This document shows, one piece after another, positions 42,645 to 49,602 of a stretch of 64,000 bases of DNA. Position numbers and translations under genes: made by a program. Source of the DNA: Flavobacterium sp. CECT 9288 (lineage in GTDB: Bacteria > Bacteroidota > Bacteroidia > Flavobacteriales > Flavobacteriaceae). The notes under the pieces are model-generated. The model searched no databases. It was not told the DNA's origin and saw only the letters and a program-made list of their open reading frames with translations. Positions within the stretch are counted from its first letter, which is position 1; every line of letters begins with the position of its first letter. Location: positions 1,488,001-1,552,000 of the forward strand of contig NZ_OU957226.1 of the NCBI RefSeq assembly GCF_918731615.1, in the 5' to 3' direction.

Positions 42645-45476
42645 TTAAACCAACTCTTTCTTTAAAAACTGTGCGGTATAGCTTTTTTTACTTTTCGCTA
42701 CTTCTTCAGGCGTTCCCTTGGCGATTAGTTGCCCGCCACCTTTTCCGCCTTCAGGTCCAATATCAATAATGTAATCAGCCAGTTTAATTACGTCCATATT
42801 GTGCTCAATAATTAGGATCGTATTTCCTTTATCAACCAGTTTGTTAATCACTTCCATTAAAACTCTAATATCCTCAAAGTGAAGTCCTGTTGTAGGTTCG
42901 TCTAGAATGTAAAAGGTATTTCCAGTATCTTTTTTGGACAATTCTCCCGCAAGCTTGATGCGTTGTGCTTCACCACCAGAAAGTGTGGTACTCTGTTGGC
43001 CAAGTGTGATGTAACCTAAACCAACATCTTGTAAAGTTTTAACTTTTCTATATATCTTCGGGATATTTTCAAAAAATGGAACAGCCTCGTCAATAGTCAT
43101 GTTCAATACATCCGAGATAGATTTACCTTTGTATCTAATTTCTAGTGTTTCTCTATTAAAACGTTTTCCTTGGCACGTCTCGCATTCTACATATACATCA
43201 GGTAAAAAGTTCATTTCTATTGTTCGAACACCTGATCCTTCGCAGGTTTCGCAGCGTCCTCCTTTTACATTAAAGCTAAAACGTCCTGCTTTATATCCCC
43301 GAATCATACTTTCAGAAGTCATCGTAAACAGATTTCTGATTTCTGTAAAAACTTCGGTGTAGGTTGCTGGATTGCTACGTGGTGTTCTACCAATCGGGCT
43401 TTGGTCAATATCAATTACTTTATCGATATGTTCCAAACCTTCAATTTTTTTGTACGGTTGTGGTTTTTTAACACCATTAAAATAATACGCATTCAAAATA
43501 GGGTAGAGCGTCTCGTTAATCAAAGTCGATTTTCCACTTCCCGAAACTCCAGTTACACAAATCATTTTACCCAAAGGCAACTCAATTGAAACGTTTTTCA
43601 AGTTATTTCCTGTTGCTCCGGTTAGTTTTAGGAATTTTCCATTGCCTTCTCTTCGTTTTTTAGGAACTTCAATTTTCATTTCGCCATTCATGTACATCGC
43701 TGTAATAGTATGGTGTTTCAAGATTTCGGCAGGCGTTCCTTTACTAATGATTTCACCACCATATTTCCCGGCTTTTGGTCCAATGTCAATCACATAATCA
43801 GCGCGTTCTATCATGTCTTTGTCATGTTCCACCACCACTACTGAATTCCCAATATCACGCAATTGCTCTAGCGATTGTATTAGTTTTTCATTGTCACGCT
43901 GGTGTAAACCAATACTCGGTTCATCCAAAATATACAAGACACCAACCAATTGTGAACCAATTTGTGTGGCCAAACGAATTCTTTGCGCTTCACCACCAGA
44001 AAGTGATTTCGAACTTCGGCTTAAAGCCAAATAATCCAAACCTACATTCATCAAAAAATGCAATCGATCCTTAATCTCTTTGATTACTTCAGTGGCAATA
44101 CGCTTTTGTTTATCAGATAAATGGTTATCTAAATCTTTAAACCAAGCAGTCAAATCCGAAATGTCCATGTCGCACAATTCGGTGATATTTTTCGTGTTAA
44201 TTTTAAAGAATTGCGCTTCTTTTTTTAATCGGGAACCTTCACAAACAGGACATTTTATCTCGTCCATGAATTCTTTTGCCCAACGCTTGATCGTGGCTGA
44301 ACCACTTTCATCGTATTGGTTTTTTATGAAATGCGAAATTCCTTCAAAATCAATTTTATATTCTTTGGTAACTCCAGCTGTTTTCGATTCGATGCTAAAT
44401 TTTTCTTTACCACCATTCAAAATCATTTCCATGGCCTCAGCTGGAATGGTTTCAATGGCATCAGTCAATTTAAAACCAAATTTCTCACCAATAGTTTCCA
44501 ATTGCTTAAAAATCCAAGAGCTTTTGTATTCGCCCAAAGGGGCAAAACCACCAGCTTTGATAGATAATTTAGGGTTTGGAACAATTTTTTTGCTGTTGAC
44601 TTCATTCACAGTTCCAAGTCCGTTGCAATGATCACAAGCTCCTTTTGGAGAATTGAAAGAAAATAAATTAGGTTCTGGATTTTGATAGGATATTCCGGTG
44701 CTAGGACACATTAAGTTCCGACTAAAATAGCGCACCTCATTCGAATCTTGGTCGAGAACCATCAATACATTTTCACCTTGATTCATGGCGGTATTGATGC
44801 TTTCCATCAAACGTTTGGCATTATCTGGTGTGTCTTCAATTACCATTCGGTCCACAACAATTTCGATGTCGTGGGTTTTGTAACGGTCGAGCTTCATTCC
44901 TATAGTAATATCAAGTACGTCGCCGTTGACACGAACTTTCAAGAAACCTTGCTTGGCAATTTGTTGAAAAAGCTCTGCGTAATGTCCTTTTCGAGCTCGA
45001 ATTACAGGAGCCAAAATATTGATTCGTTTTCCTGCAAAATCCTGAATAATCAAGTCCTTAATTTGCTCGTCAGAGTAAGAAACCATTTTTTCGCCACTGT
45101 TGTAACTGTAGGCATCGGCACCACGAGCATAGAGCAAACGTAAGAAATCATAAATTTCAGTAATAGTTCCTACAGTGGAACGCGGACTTTTACTTGTCGT
45201 TTTTTGTTCAATAGCAATTACAGGCGAAAGCCCGTCAATTTTATCAACATCAGGACGTTCTAAACCACCTAAAAATTGACGCGCATAGGCCGAAAACGTT
45301 TCTACATAACGGCGTTGCCCTTCGGCATAAATGGTATCAAAAGCTAAGGAGGATTTACCAGATCCCGAAAGTCCAGTAATTACAACCAGCTTTTCTCTTG
45401 GAATGGAAACATCTATATTTTTTAAGTTGTGCACACGAGCGCCTTGAACTTCAATGGTATTGTCTTTGTCTAGCAT
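42645..45476 (-). CDS. uvrA: Excinuclease ABC subunit A
   Basis: About 943 residues. Two ABC ATPase halves are visible: Walker [15 protein letters not shown] near residue 35 and [14 protein letters not shown] in the second half, with signatures [12 protein letters not shown] and [12 protein letters not shown]. Zinc motifs [19 protein letters not shown] and [11 protein letters not shown]...CETCQGKRF are intact. UvrA finds bulky DNA lesions and loads UvrB. I start it at the ATG at 45476, not the TTG four codons earlier, because the -7 box at 45494-45501 places transcription start at about 45487. Confidence 0.97.
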   Translation of the reverse strand: MLDKDNTIEVQGARVHNLKNIDVSIPREKLVVITGLSGSGKSSLAFDTIYAEGQRRYVETFSAYARQFLGGLERPDVDKIDGLSPVIAIEQKTTSKSPRSTVGTITEIYDFLRLLYARGADAYSYNSGEKMVSYSDEQIKDLIIQDFAGKRINILAPVIRARKGHYAELFQQIAKQGFLKVRVNGDVLDITIGMKLDRYKTHDIEIVVDRMVIEDTPDNAKRLMESINTAMNQGENVLMVLDQDSNEVRYFSRNLMCPSTGISYQNPEPNLFSFNSPKGACDHCNGLGTVNEVNSKKIVPNPKLSIKAGGFAPLGEYKSSWIFKQLETIGEKFGFKLTDAIETIPAEAMEMILNGGKEKFSIESKTAGVTKEYKIDFEGISHFIKNQYDESGSATIKRWAKEFMDEIKCPVCEGSRLKKEAQFFKINTKNITELCDMDISDLTAWFKDLDNHLSDKQKRIATEVIKEIKDRLHFLMNVGLDYLALSRSSKSLSGGEAQRIRLATQIGSQLVGVLYILDEPSIGLHQRDNEKLIQSLEQLRDIGNSVVVVEHDKDMIERADYVIDIGPKAGKYGGEIISKGTPAEILKHHTITAMYMNGEMKIEVPKKRREGNGKFLKLTGATGNNLKNVSIELPLGKMICVTGVSGSGKSTLINETLYPILNAYYFNGVKKPQPYKKIEGLEHIDKVIDIDQSPIGRTPRSNPATYTEVFTEIRNLFTMTSESMIRGYKAGRFSFNVKGGRCETCEGSGVRTIEMNFLPDVYVECETCQGKRFNRETLEIRYKGKSISDVLNMTIDEAVPFFENIPKIYRKVKTLQDVGLGYITLGQQSTTLSGGEAQRIKLAGELSKKDTGNTFYILDEPTTGLHFEDIRVLMEVINKLVDKGNTILIIEHNMDVIKLADYIIDIGPEGGKGGGQLIAKGTPEEVAKSKKSYTAQFLKKELV

Positions 45477-45480
45477 AATT

Positions 45481-45542
45481 TTTTGCAAAAAAGCAAAGTT
45501 ACCATTTTGATTTGTTCTTTTGATGCAACAGTTTAGAAGTTT
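45481..45542 (-). promoter_or_regulatory. uvrA promoter segment, duplicated upstream of the LytTR regulator
   Basis: Read on the minus strand it contains TAACTTTG (45494-45501), an exact -7 box 17 bp before the uvrA ATG. The plus-strand stretch from CAAAGTTACCATTTTGATTT onward matches 53377-53440 almost base for base, including 21 identical bases around the -7 box. Confidence 0.65.
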
Positions 45543-45562
45543 CTGTTAAAATGAGGTATAAA

Positions 45563-45590
45563 AAAAACGCTAATTGTAGTTAGCGTTTTT
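45563..45590 (-). terminator. Intrinsic terminator of the small membrane-protein gene
   Basis: An 11-bp stem (AAAAACGCTAA and complement) with loop TTGTAG, followed by Ts on the minus strand. It ends just upstream of the uvrA promoter. Confidence 0.85.
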
Positions 45591-45611
45591 CGGTTACATT
45601 GTATTTACATC

Positions 45612-45866
45612 TTACTCCATTCCTAGTCCTAATGTTTGTAAAATGCCAACAATCCATATAATTGGTTTCCAAAGTACAATAAAGCCTATAATTGATAGAA
45701 TGGAAAAAACAGACCAAAATCCAAAACCATAGGCTAATGTAAATTCTGGAAAGTATTCTACTAAAAACATGTAAATACCGAAAGGAATAGCTGCTAAAAC
45801 GACAACGATCCAAACTAGACATTTTATAAAGAAAACGATTGTATTTAATAAAAATTGAAAAAGCAT
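45612..45866 (-). CDS. Small hydrophobic membrane protein
   Basis: 84 residues with at least two transmembrane helices (NTIVFFIKCLVWIVVVLAAI and the FWSVFSILSIIGFIVLW segment). It starts MLFQFLLN and ends ILQTLGLGME. No family was recognised. A terminator follows. A frame shifted by one base over the same stretch (45580-45822) is longer on the left but lacks coding character. Confidence 0.65.
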   Translation of the reverse strand: MLFQFLLNTIVFFIKCLVWIVVVLAAIPFGIYMFLVEYFPEFTLAYGFGFWSVFSILSIIGFIVLWKPIIWIVGILQTLGLGME

Positions 45867-45929
45867 AATTTTGATTTTTTAAGTGATTTTTGTCAGGTTA
45901 CTAAGTGTTTTTTTAATAATAGTTGTACT

Positions 45930-46145
45930 TTAAATTTGTAAGTTTGTTGTTGTTTTATCATCCTCTAATGCGGTGACTAGTCCTGTTATCAGTAACGATA
46001 CTCCAGCGCCAATAATCCCTCCGGTTTGAGGTTTTTTTTCTAAGTGATTAGCAATAGCAATACCCGCCGCTGCGCTTGTTGTTAAAATGGTACTTAAGCT
46101 ACTAAAGTCCATTTCTGTGCTTTGTTTTTTTAATGAATTTTTCAT
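45930..46145 (-). CDS. Small hypothetical protein divergent from the WYL regulator
   Basis: 71 residues: a polar N terminus KNSLKKQSTEMDF, then a weakly hydrophobic stretch (STILTTSAAAGIAIAN, GGIIGAGVSLLITGLVTALED) that could span or associate with the membrane. It is transcribed away from the WYL-domain regulator gene, and the palindrome between them makes it a likely target of that regulator. No known family. Confidence 0.55.
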   Translation of the reverse strand: MKNSLKKQSTEMDFSSLSTILTTSAAAGIAIANHLEKKPQTGGIIGAGVSLLITGLVTALEDDKTTTNLQI

Positions 46146-46183
46146 GATAATTGTTTTTAAATTTCGGGGCTAAATTATGTTTC

Positions 46184-46206
46184 AAACGCGACAATTAGTG
46201 TCGTTT
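46184..46206. promoter_or_regulatory. Candidate operator palindrome between divergent genes
   Basis: CGACA (46189-46193), ATTAG, TGTCG (46199-46203) form a perfect 5-bp inverted repeat within AAACGCGACA...TGTCGTTT. A third CGACA half-site occurs at 46231-46235. The placement between the WYL regulator and the divergent small gene suits autoregulation. Confidence 0.4.
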
Positions 46207-46256
46207 AAAAATGATTTGAAAAAAATATTGCGACAGTAATTTTCACTTTTCTTTTC

Positions 46257-46264
46257 TATTTTTG
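46257..46264 (+). promoter_or_regulatory. -7 box (TATTTTTG) of the WYL regulator gene
   Basis: An exact TAnnTTTG match, 16 bp before the ATG. Confidence 0.5.
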
Positions 46265-46280
46265 AATAATTAAAAACAGC

Positions 46281-47201
46281 ATGAAAAAAGACAATAAAAA
46301 GCATCTGAATTCAACACAAGTTTATCGCACTAAAATTTTGGTGGAACTTTTAAAAAAAAATCTATCTGTGCATCGTGATGTACTTATAAAAGAAATATCT
46401 GCAAAGGATCTTAGGAATATATCTGTACGTACAATACAACGATATGTAAAAGATTTAAATGAAGATTATGGGATTGTCATTACTTTTAATAAAGGCAATA
46501 AACACTATTATTTAAACGAGGAAAAATCGGTTAATATTGAGTCCTTTTTAAGTCACATTGAGATTTTATCGACAGCTGAACTTATAAAGTCTAGTTTTAA
46601 CGAAACAAATAACGCATTAGCCTTTATTGAATTTGAAAATAGTGCGTCCATGTCCTCAATTTTAAATTTTAAAATTATTTTAGAATCCATTCACCAAGCA
46701 TTACCTATTAGTTTTGAACACTATAGTTTTTACCATTTAAAAGAGGAAGAATACACTTTAAAACCTTACTTCTTGAAACAATACCAAAACCGTTGGTATG
46801 TTATTGGCGAAACTGAAAAAGGATATCGTACTTTCGGAATTGACAGAATAGAAAATATTAGTGTTGGTACTAAAAAGTTCAAATCAAAAACCATAGAAGC
46901 CAAAGATAAGTTTAGTCATGTTATAGGTTTAAATTATGTTGATCATAAGTTACAAATTGTAAAACTTTCATTTGATATTTCTCAGAAACCTTATCTTGTT
47001 TCGCTTCCTATGCATCGCACTCAAAAAGAAATTAACCTTGAAAACGGGAAGACGTTTGATATAGAAATGATTATTCACCCTAATTTCGAATTTAGCCAAC
47101 AGATTTTGAAGTATGGAAGTTTAGTTAAAGTTCTGGAGCCCGAATGGCTGAAAGAAGAGATTAAGGAAGAGTTGAGAAAAGGGTTTGAGGGGTATTTGTA
47201 A
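46281..47201 (+). CDS. WYL-domain transcriptional regulator
   Basis: 306 residues. An N-terminal winged helix-turn-helix (about 10-75: TKILVELLKKNLSVHRDVLI, ISVRTIQRYVKDLNEDYGI) is followed by a WYL domain with KPYFLKQYQNRWYVIGETEKG, TFGIDRIENISV, and a WCX-like C-terminal region. WYL domains bind nucleic-acid-derived or nucleotide ligands and are frequent controllers of bacterial defence and DNA-repair genes. It stands next to the EcsC/HNH patch, which is a plausible but unproven target. Confidence 0.88.
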   Translation: MKKDNKKHLNSTQVYRTKILVELLKKNLSVHRDVLIKEISAKDLRNISVRTIQRYVKDLNEDYGIVITFNKGNKHYYLNEEKSVNIESFLSHIEILSTAELIKSSFNETNNALAFIEFENSASMSSILNFKIILESIHQALPISFEHYSFYHLKEEEYTLKPYFLKQYQNRWYVIGETEKGYRTFGIDRIENISVGTKKFKSKTIEAKDKFSHVIGLNYVDHKLQIVKLSFDISQKPYLVSLPMHRTQKEINLENGKTFDIEMIIHPNFEFSQQILKYGSLVKVLEPEWLKEEIKEELRKGFEGYL

Positions 47202-47206
47202 AAATA

Positions 47207-47243
47207 AAAAGGTTCTACTAAAATTTTAAAAGCAGAACCTTTT
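47207..47243 (+). terminator. Intrinsic terminator of the WYL regulator gene
   Basis: A 10-bp stem (AAAAGGTTCT and complement) ends in TTTT. The loop is long (17 bases). Confidence 0.75.
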
Positions 47244-47390
47244 ATCATTTAATTAAATTTAAGATTATGGTATCTGAACAAACATTGATAAGTTTTGGAA
47301 ACTAAAAAAATAAATAAAATCTTTATGCTTAAGTTGTATATTTTAATTGTGTATGTTCTAAAAACTGGGTTATAATTGTTTTGATAAAGT

Positions 47391-48023
47391 TTATTCTTTA
47401 TCTATAAATGTATTTCGTGCTATGTTTCCAATTGTATTAGTTGCGACAAGATCAAAAGTTCCGCCAATCAAACCTCCTACAATCGGAATTGCTTTTCCGA
47501 GATTAATGGCACCCTTTTCTCCAAATTTAGTCAAAAGTTTAAATCCAACTTTCTGATTGATTATAGTAATAGTTTTTCCTGATATGTTTTGAACTGTTCT
47601 TGTAGCAATTTTTTTACCAACTACAATTCCAAGATCTTTTACAATATCTTTAGCTCCATTCCCAGCTAAACATAAATACACTAAAGTTTTTACTTTATCG
47701 TCTTTAATATCGTGTCCACCAATATAAGCTAATGCAGCTATCATTCTGACCTGAACATATAAAACACTAGCAATATTAGCAGGTATAGTAATTGGCATTG
47801 CAATTAGACCTGGAAGTCCAGTTAAAAAGCCACTAGTAGTCGCTTTTGTATTTTGCCATCTAATTAAAGAATTTGCCATATCGATTTTTTTTCCACCTTT
47901 AGCTAAGTAATTTTCGGCCATTTCTTGTGCTGAATCTAAGCCAGGTACTCCATTTAAAGCTTTATCATAAGCATAATCAAGTGTTTTCATTATAATCGTT
48001 TCTGATAATTTTTCTTTTGCCAT
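47391..48023 (-). CDS. EcsC-family protein
   Basis: 210 residues. The EcsC pattern is clear: AYDKALNGVPGLDSAQEMAENYL near the start, GFLTGLPGLIAMPITIPANIASVLYVQVRMIAALA in the middle, and GKAIPIVGGLIGGTFDLVATNTIGNIAR at the end. The middle and end can associate with membranes. EcsC is a small peripheral or membrane protein first found beside the EcsAB ABC transporter in Bacillus, but stand-alone members are common and unassigned. No ABC transporter gene is adjacent here. Confidence 0.85.
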   Translation of the reverse strand: MAKEKLSETIIMKTLDYAYDKALNGVPGLDSAQEMAENYLAKGGKKIDMANSLIRWQNTKATTSGFLTGLPGLIAMPITIPANIASVLYVQVRMIAALAYIGGHDIKDDKVKTLVYLCLAGNGAKDIVKDLGIVVGKKIATRTVQNISGKTITIINQKVGFKLLTKFGEKGAINLGKAIPIVGGLIGGTFDLVATNTIGNIARNTFIDKE

Positions 48024-48148
48024 TTTATATTTAGTTTTAATTTTTTTTATTGTTTAGGTTTGTCTTGTAAAAATGAATTCTTGATGGAAAAACAGATTAA
48101 TACAGCCACAGAATTTTTCCATTTTATTTAATTTAAAATTTCACTTAT

Positions 48149-48259
48149 CTATTTTATTTCTTTAACTTTAAATTTAAAGTGTTTTAAACTGTTATCTGTA
48201 TCGAAAATACTCCTATAAATTGCCAAGTTATGCCAGTCTTTTTTTATTTCAATAATCAT
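48149..48259 (-). CDS. Possible 36-residue ORF
   Basis: ATG-initiated, MIIEIKKDWHNLAIYRSIFD followed by TDNSLKHFKFKVKEIK. The composition is not random-looking, with Trp and a charged amphipathic pattern, but the frame is short and no family or promoter supports it. It may be a remnant of the broken gene cluster here. Nothing else was found between 48024 and 48304. Confidence 0.25.
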   Translation of the reverse strand: MIIEIKKDWHNLAIYRSIFDTDNSLKHFKFKVKEIK

Positions 48260-48304
48260 AAATCATAATGGTAAATCATTTTTATTGCCCAAAAAAAATA
48301 ATAA

Positions 48305-48702
48305 TCAACAAATTTTTAAGACAATTTTAATGCTATTGCTAACGAAATAAATTTCGGATATTGATAAAATGGATAAGATCTCCTCAAGTTTATCAATATT
48401 TGTTAAATCGATTAATATTTCTGATTTATTTTTATCAAATTGAAGCATTGGACTATTTACTTTTTCGATTATTTCATCGACTTTGCTACTGAAAAACCAT
48501 ATTTTTGCCTTTGACAAAAAACTACCAGCTTTATATCCTAGTACTACTGCATTTGTCTTAACTTCTTTTATTTCTATTAATAATAATAAGTGAGGAATAT
48601 CTATTACAACTTGGCTACGGTTTTTATTATTTAAACCTATTTTAATATTGATTTTTTTTTTAGAAAAATTTTAATTTCACTAAAGCTAATTTCTAAGTTC
48701 AT
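48305..48702 (-). pseudogene. Hypothetical gene interrupted by a frameshift at an A10 tract
   Basis: An ATG at 48702 opens a frame MNLEISFSEIKIFLKKKSILK that stops soon after ten As on the coding strand (T10 at 48652-48661). With one extra A the frame continues without a stop through INIKIGLNNKNRSQVVIDIP, LLLLIEIKEVKTNAVVLGYK and SKAKIWFFSSKVDEIIEKVN to the stop at 48305, giving about 132 residues. The downstream part alone is open from a TTG at 48517 (70 residues). The repaired protein has no recognised family. A sequencing error, phase-variable slippage or a true pseudogene are all possible. Confidence 0.6.
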
Positions 48703-48764
48703 TTTCTAATTTTAGTTGTGTCAAATCTACCCTTCCAAAACGTTAATTTTTGTCGCTGTATTTT

Positions 48765-49199
48765 TTATTTCATTAAACTGTTAACCATTCGCTCAATACC
48801 CTCATCTGCTATTTTTAAATTTGAGAGAGTTAATTTTAAGTTGATATTGTGTTTCGTAATATTATTTGATTTTGTCATCCAATCCTCCATGAGTTGTTTT
48901 AGTTTTGATTGGTTTATTGTTCTCAGAGTTACCGAAACATTCTCGGGACAATTCACCACTAATGCAATTTGTTCATCTGTCAAGATATGTTTGTATTTGG
49001 AATGTAACATTTCAGAGGAACGTATGTGTTCATAGTCATATCTTTCGCCGCCTCTTAAAATTTGTCCAGTGTAGCAATCGGTATAAAGTGCTAATCCATC
49101 ACTTCCTCTAATTAATGCTTCTTTTTGCATAGCTTTTTTCCTTGTTCCAAAAATTTTGTCAATTGCTATTCTGCTGTAAGGTCTTTTTGGATCGATCAT
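48765..49199 (-). CDS. HNH-like nuclease-fold protein
   Basis: 144 residues. DCYTGQILRGGERYDYEHIRSSEM, then TDEQIALVVNCPENVSVTLR and TINQSKLKQL, follow the HNH/His-Me-finger order: His in YDYEHI, Asn in CPENVSVT, and a basic INQSK helix. The first 40 residues are basic (PKRPYSRIAIDKIFGTRKKA). A metal-dependent DNA or RNA nuclease is the best guess; only the motif supports it. It lies 26 bp downstream of the zinc-knuckle gene and is probably in its transcript. Confidence 0.55.
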   Translation of the reverse strand: MIDPKRPYSRIAIDKIFGTRKKAMQKEALIRGSDGLALYTDCYTGQILRGGERYDYEHIRSSEMLHSKYKHILTDEQIALVVNCPENVSVTLRTINQSKLKQLMEDWMTKSNNITKHNINLKLTLSNLKIADEGIERMVNSLMK

Positions 49200-49225
49200 T
49201 TTGAAATCTACTTATTAACCTTTAT

Positions 49226-49477
49226 TTACAATGCTGGTGAATGTTTTCCTTTGCTTGATCCGTTTGGATGTCTTGAACAGGAATTAGCAGTTAAACTTGA
49301 TATACTATTTGAAGATGAACCGCAGTATTTGCAGCTGTATTTTGATTTTTCGGAACCTTCATACAGCGTGTGTTTTCCTTTGCTTGGTCCAAGAGGGTGA
49401 CGCGGACAAGAGTTAGCCGTAAAACTCGAAATACTAGAACTTTTCGATCCGCAATTGGCACAATAAAAATTTGACAT
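49226..49477 (-). CDS. Small protein of two tandem CxxC...CxxH zinc-knuckle-like repeats
   Basis: 83 residues made of two copies of a roughly 40-residue unit. The first has YCANCGSKSSSISSFTANSC, then PRHPLGPSKGKH; the second has YSCKYCGSSSNSISSLTANS, then CSRHPNGSSKGKH. Each unit offers two Cys from CxxC, another Cys and one or two His, enough for one zinc. The unit length and the invariant GS.S.SISS.TANSC..HP.G.SKGKH suggest a compact zinc ribbon. Nucleic-acid or protein binding is possible. It sits directly upstream of the HNH-like gene. Confidence 0.7.
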   Translation of the reverse strand: MSNFYCANCGSKSSSISSFTANSCPRHPLGPSKGKHTLYEGSEKSKYSCKYCGSSSNSISSLTANSCSRHPNGSSKGKHSPAL

Positions 49478-49532
49478 ATTTTGGTGTTGATTTATGGTTA
49501 TCAGTCAAAACTAAAAAACTTAAAACAACAAA

Positions 49533-49559
49533 AAACCCCGAAATTATAAATTGGGGTTT
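49533..49559 (-). terminator. Intrinsic terminator of the LytS-type kinase gene
   Basis: A 7-bp GC-rich stem (AAACCCC and complement), extended by weaker pairs, followed by a T-rich stretch on the minus strand. Confidence 0.7.
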
Positions 49560-49602
49560 CTGGGCTATAAAATGGGTAATCTATGTTATAATTTTTTTTC
49601 AG

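Noticed and set aside
44080..44631. 183-codon plus-strand open frame inside uvrA
   Set aside because: It is antisense to the well-conserved uvrA coding sequence and has no domain resemblance. Similar antisense frames in menD (9872-10324), mutS2 and the hybrid kinase were rejected for the same reason.
45580..45822. Alternative 80-codon frame over the small membrane protein at 45612-45866
   Set aside because: It is the same stretch read in a different frame, lacks the clean hydrophobic pattern of the 84-residue frame and overlaps its terminator.
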